Positions 14,949 through 17,728 of a DNA stretch of 17,728 bases are shown in pieces. Every line of letters begins with the position of its first letter. Within the stretch, counting starts at the first letter, position 1. The stretch comes from Bacteroides sp. Its GTDB lineage: Bacteria > Bacteroidota > Bacteroidia > Bacteroidales > Bacteroidaceae. The stretch lies in contig DXOJ01000411.1 in the NCBI GenBank assembly GCA_019412865.1, forward strand, positions 1 to 17,728. Direction: 5' to 3'. Position numbers and translations under genes: made by a program. The notes below the pieces were generated by a model, which was given only the letters and a program-made list of their open reading frames with translations, searched no databases and was not told the origin of the DNA.

Positions 14949-17429
14949 ATGAAAATGAATCTTATTAGAAAAGCCGGTTTCTTGCTGGTATGTGCAACAA
15001 TGGTTGCAGCAGGCAATGGTACAGCACAAAATGTACAACGTACCTCACAAGGCATCAAGTGTGCCACACAGGGGATGGATGTCAACATTGAGTTTTATTC
15101 ACCCTCCATTGTCAGGGTTTATAAGACGCCCAGTCAGAAATCTTGCAATAAAGAAAGTCTGGTCATTGTCAAAACGCCTGAGACAACTCCTGTTTCTTTC
15201 GGTGAAAAGGGGAAAAATGTGACATTAAGCAGTCGTCTTATCCAAGTGGAAGTGAACCCGAAGACTGGGGGTATCCATTTTTTCGATTCGTCCGGCCAAT
15301 GTCTGTTGACGGACAAAGATTACGGAACGCAATTCACTCCTTTCAATGATGCAGGTGTTCCGTCTTTCAATGTCCGCCAGGCTTTTTTGCTGGATAAAGA
15401 CGAAGTAATCTACGGATTGGGACAGCAGCAGACGGGTAAAGTGAACCAACGCAATCAGAAACTGTTTCTCCGCAATCAAAATATGAGTATCTGTATTCCG
15501 TTTATTCATTCCGTCAAAGGATATGCCCTTTATTGGGATAATTACTCTCCCACTACTTTCCTCGACAATCCGCAAGAGATGTCGTTCGACTCGGAAGTAG
15601 GCGACTGCGCTGATTATTATTTCATTTACGGTGGCAATGCGGACGGTGTAATAGCCGGAGTGCGCGAGCTGACCGGTCAGGCCCCGCTCTATCCGCTCTG
15701 GACACTGGGATTCTGGCAATGCCGCGAACGCTATAAAAGTCCGGACGAACTCTGCAAAGTAGTAGACAAGTACCGTGAACTGAAAGTACCTCTGGACGGT
15801 ATCATCCAAGACTGGCAATATTGGGGATGCAACGAAAACTGGAACTCGATGAAATTCCAAAACCCACGCTATATCAACAAAATGGGTGATCCGGAATACA
15901 TGAAATTCCTCCCGAACGGAGAAGACAGAAATGCTAATTATGGAACGCCACGCATCAAAAGTCCGAAAGAAATGATCGACTATGTACATAAACAGAATGC
16001 ACATATCATGATTTCAGTATGGGCCTCGTTCGGTCCGTGGACAGAGATGTACCAGAAAATGGATAGCCTGAAAGCATTGCTTCACTTCGAGACATGGCCT
16101 CCCAAAGCCGGAGTAAAACCTTACGACCCGTTCAATCCGACAGCACGCGATATGTATTGGGCAGAAATGAAAAAGAATATCTTCGATCTCGGAATGGATG
16201 GCTGGTGGCTCGACTCTACCGAGCCGGATCATCTGGAAATCAAGGACAAAGATTTTGATACCCCCACTTATCTGGGTTCATTCCGCAGAGTGCACAACGC
16301 TTTTCCTTTGATGTCCAACAAGGGTGTATACGAACATCAACGTGCCACCACTTCCGACAAGCGGGTATTCCTGCTCACACGTTCGTCTTTCCTAGGACAG
16401 CAACGTTATGCGTCACATTCATGGAGCGGCGATGTAGTCTCTACCTGGGAAGTGATGAAGAAACAACTGGCGGCAGGACTAAATTACTCACTATGCGGCA
16501 TACCATACTGGAATACCGACCTGGGCGGCTTCTTCGCATGGAAATATAACAATAATGTACACAATATCGCTTATCATGAATTGCACGTGCGCTGGTATCA
16601 GTGGGGAGCATTCCAGCCGATCATGCGTTCACACAATTCCAGTCCGGTAGCTGTGGAAATATACCAGTTCGGCAAGAAAGGAGACTGGGCTTATGACGCA
16701 CTCGAAAAATATACTCACCTGCGCTATCGCCTTTTGCCCTATCTCTACAGCACTTCATGGGAAGTTACCAACAAAGCGGGCAGCATCATCCGACCACTCA
16801 TGATGGATTTTCCTAAAGATAAGAAAGTACTTGAGATGGATACAGAGTATATGTTTGGCCGTAATTTCCTTGTCCGCCCCGTAACTGATTCGCTTTATAC
16901 ATGGCAGGACGACAAACAGAACGGCTATCAGAAGAATATGAATAAGATAGGAAAGACAGATGTTTATCTACCCGCAGGTGCCCAATGGGTTGATTTCTGG
17001 ACCGGAAAAAGCCTGAAAGGCGGACAAACCATCCAGCGTGAAGTGCCTATCGACATCATGCCTGTCTATGTCCGTGCAGGTTCTATCCTACCTTGGGGAC
17101 CGGCTGTACAATATTCCACCGAAAAGAAATGGGATAATCTGACACTTCGCATTTATCCGGGCGCCGACGCTGAATTTACTCTTTACGAAGATGAGTTCGA
17201 CAACTACAATTACGAAAAGGGAGCATACACTACCATTGCCATGAAATGGAATGATAAAGACCGCACCCTGACGATTAACGACCGCCAAGGTAATTACAAA
17301 GGAATGCTGAAAAATCGTAAATTCAATATTATCATTGTAGAACCGGGAAAAGGTTGTGGTGACGGTGATGCTACGACGTTCGATCAATCAGTTTCTTATA
17401 AGGGAAAGAGAGTAAACTTAAAATTATAA
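14949..17429 (+). CDS. GH31 alpha-glycosidase, alpha-xylosidase/alpha-glucosidase type
   Basis: The frame is open from 14892 (TTG), but the ATG at 14949 is chosen because it follows the -7 box by 25 bp and begins a good signal peptide (MKMNLIRKAGFLLVCATMVAAG, cut near GTA-Q). The 826-residue product has an N-terminal beta-sandwich (DUF4968/GalM-like, about 40-220), a TIM barrel, and C-terminal beta domains ending in a DUF5110-like part. The GH31 nucleophile is D422 in DGWWLDSTEPD, and the acid/base is D495 in SHSWSGDV. The barrel also shows IIQDWQYWG and HELHVRWYQWGAFQPIMRSHN, as in retaining alpha-xylosidases and alpha-glucosidases. The WWLDSTEP form is common in Bacteroidetes alpha-xylosidases, but alpha-galactosidase or other activities occur in the family, so the substrate is open. 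It starts about 80 bp after the regulator and probably answers to it. Confidence 0.85.
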   Translation: MKMNLIRKAGFLLVCATMVAAGNGTAQNVQRTSQGIKCATQGMDVNIEFYSPSIVRVYKTPSQKSCNKESLVIVKTPETTPVSFGEKGKNVTLSSRLIQVEVNPKTGGIHFFDSSGQCLLTDKDYGTQFTPFNDAGVPSFNVRQAFLLDKDEVIYGLGQQQTGKVNQRNQKLFLRNQNMSICIPFIHSVKGYALYWDNYSPTTFLDNPQEMSFDSEVGDCADYYFIYGGNADGVIAGVRELTGQAPLYPLWTLGFWQCRERYKSPDELCKVVDKYRELKVPLDGIIQDWQYWGCNENWNSMKFQNPRYINKMGDPEYMKFLPNGEDRNANYGTPRIKSPKEMIDYVHKQNAHIMISVWASFGPWTEMYQKMDSLKALLHFETWPPKAGVKPYDPFNPTARDMYWAEMKKNIFDLGMDGWWLDSTEPDHLEIKDKDFDTPTYLGSFRRVHNAFPLMSNKGVYEHQRATTSDKRVFLLTRSSFLGQQRYASHSWSGDVVSTWEVMKKQLAAGLNYSLCGIPYWNTDLGGFFAWKYNNNVHNIAYHELHVRWYQWGAFQPIMRSHNSSPVAVEIYQFGKKGDWAYDALEKYTHLRYRLLPYLYSTSWEVTNKAGSIIRPLMMDFPKDKKVLEMDTEYMFGRNFLVRPVTDSLYTWQDDKQNGYQKNMNKIGKTDVYLPAGAQWVDFWTGKSLKGGQTIQREVPIDIMPVYVRAGSILPWGPAVQYSTEKKWDNLTLRIYPGADAEFTLYEDEFDNYNYEKGAYTTIAMKWNDKDRTLTINDRQGNYKGMLKNRKFNIIIVEPGKGCGDGDATTFDQSVSYKGKRVNLKL

Positions 17430-17460
17430 AGTTTCAACTTAATTCCCACCATCTCACACT

Positions 17461-17512
17461 GGGGAAATAAACAGTAACCAATCGGTAGATTTCCCCCTAA
17501 CACCTATTTTTT
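17461..17512 (+). terminator. Terminator-like hairpin after GH31
   Basis: GGGGAAAT (17461-17468) pairs with ATTTCCCC (17489-17496): a perfect 8-bp stem with a 20-nt loop. A run of six T follows at 17507-17512, about 10 nt after the stem, which is further than in a textbook intrinsic terminator. It begins 31 bp after the GH31 stop. Confidence 0.5.
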
Positions 17513-17528
17513 AATTTCACAAATACAG

Positions 17529-17600
17529 CCTTCACCTTTCACAATGCCCTATTCATCGGCATTTGCGGGTGAAGGTTACTCTTTCATCCGCCTTTCACCC
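17529..17600. repeat. Two-part hairpin with repeated CTTTCAyCC modules
   Basis: CCTTCACC (17529-17536) and AATGCC (17543-17548) pair with GGCATT (17558-17563) and GGTGAAGG (17568-17575), giving a 14-bp stem interrupted by one internal loop. Related words follow: CTTTCATCC (17581-17589) and CTTTCACCC (17592-17600). This looks like an intergenic palindromic unit of the REP kind, but only one is present here. A role as a second, bidirectional terminator is possible. Confidence 0.45.
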
Positions 17601-17728
17601 TCCGTTTTCTTACCCCTGCATAATTCTTCTCCACCTGTTACTTCTAAAGACATATCTAACCTGTTTCCTACTCATTACTAACTAACTTCTTTTTCATTAA
17701 TAACAAACTTTCTTTTGATTACTGGTAA

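Larger units (their letters stand above)
17430..17728. other. Non-coding region after GH31, G-poor pyrimidine-rich tract
   Basis: No convincing gene is seen on either strand. The region holds two hairpins (17461-17496 and 17529-17575). From 17576 to the end the plus strand is rich in C and T with only about nine or ten G in 153 bases. The next gene lies outside the window. Confidence 0.6.

Noticed and set aside
15225..16004. A 259-codon open frame on the minus strand opposite GH31
   Set aside because: It lies fully inside the GH31 gene, has no recognisable domain or promoter, and its composition follows from the codon use of the opposite strand.
17576..17653. A 26-codon ATG frame on the minus strand in the right-hand non-coding region
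   Set aside because: It lies in a purine-rich strand with repeat modules and has no promoter; it most likely arises from the low stop density of biased sequence.
17430..17728. CRISPR-like array because of repeated CTTTCAyCC words
   Set aside because: The words are short, unevenly spaced and part of a hairpin; there are no spacers of constant length.

Overview
The window looks like chromosomal DNA of a gut Bacteroides species. The evidence is the set of Bacteroidetes-type -7 boxes (TAnnTTTG) in front of pta, lrgA, the GH43 gene, the DUF2264 gene, the sensor-regulator and the GH31 gene, together with an enzyme-rich glycan locus and a sensor fused to an AraC-type DNA-binding domain. I could not run database searches; family names come from motifs I can read.

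Region 1 (1-4488) is core metabolism. pta and the start of ackA form a leftward operon for acetyl-CoA to acetate with ATP formation. Divergently, a two-gene LrgA/LrgB membrane operon is followed by a DUF2156 (dual GNAT-like) protein and a GNAT acetyltransferase. The divergent promoter region carries a cluster of TTACAA/TTGTAA elements.

Region 2 (4489-4579) is the convergent junction between the core and the glycan locus. It is filled by a 17-bp inverted repeat with a palindrome in its loop, like a dispersed intergenic element and possibly a two-way terminator.

Region 3 (4580-17429) is an exported carbohydrate-enzyme locus without SusC/SusD in view. Leftward operon A is GH43 (exo-beta-1,3-galactanase type), BNR beta-propeller protein 1, GH105 unsaturated uronyl hydrolase. 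Leftward operon B is a DUF2264 protein and BNR beta-propeller protein 2. Rightward are a membrane-spanning regulator with a periplasmic propeller and Y_Y_Y sensor but no kinase or receiver, and a GH31 alpha-glycosidase. Every enzyme has a signal peptide.

The combination resembles the arabinogalactan side-chain machinery of Bacteroides thetaiotaomicron (GH43_24 + GH145 + GH105). The working model is that a propeller enzyme cleaves a uronic-acid linkage, GH105 removes the unsaturated uronate, the DUF2264 protein may remove intact uronate, GH43 trims the beta-1,3-galactan and GH31 removes an alpha-linked sugar. The regulator between the operons probably senses a released oligosaccharide. A direct repeat 21 bp apart before GH31, and related TGAY-N8-G sites 57-58 bp before three other -7 boxes, are candidate binding sites for it.

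Region 4 (17430-17728) is non-coding: a terminator-like hairpin after GH31, then a second strong hairpin with repeated CTTTCAyCC modules and a G-poor, pyrimidine-rich tract. I saw no tRNA, rRNA, CRISPR array or insertion sequence.
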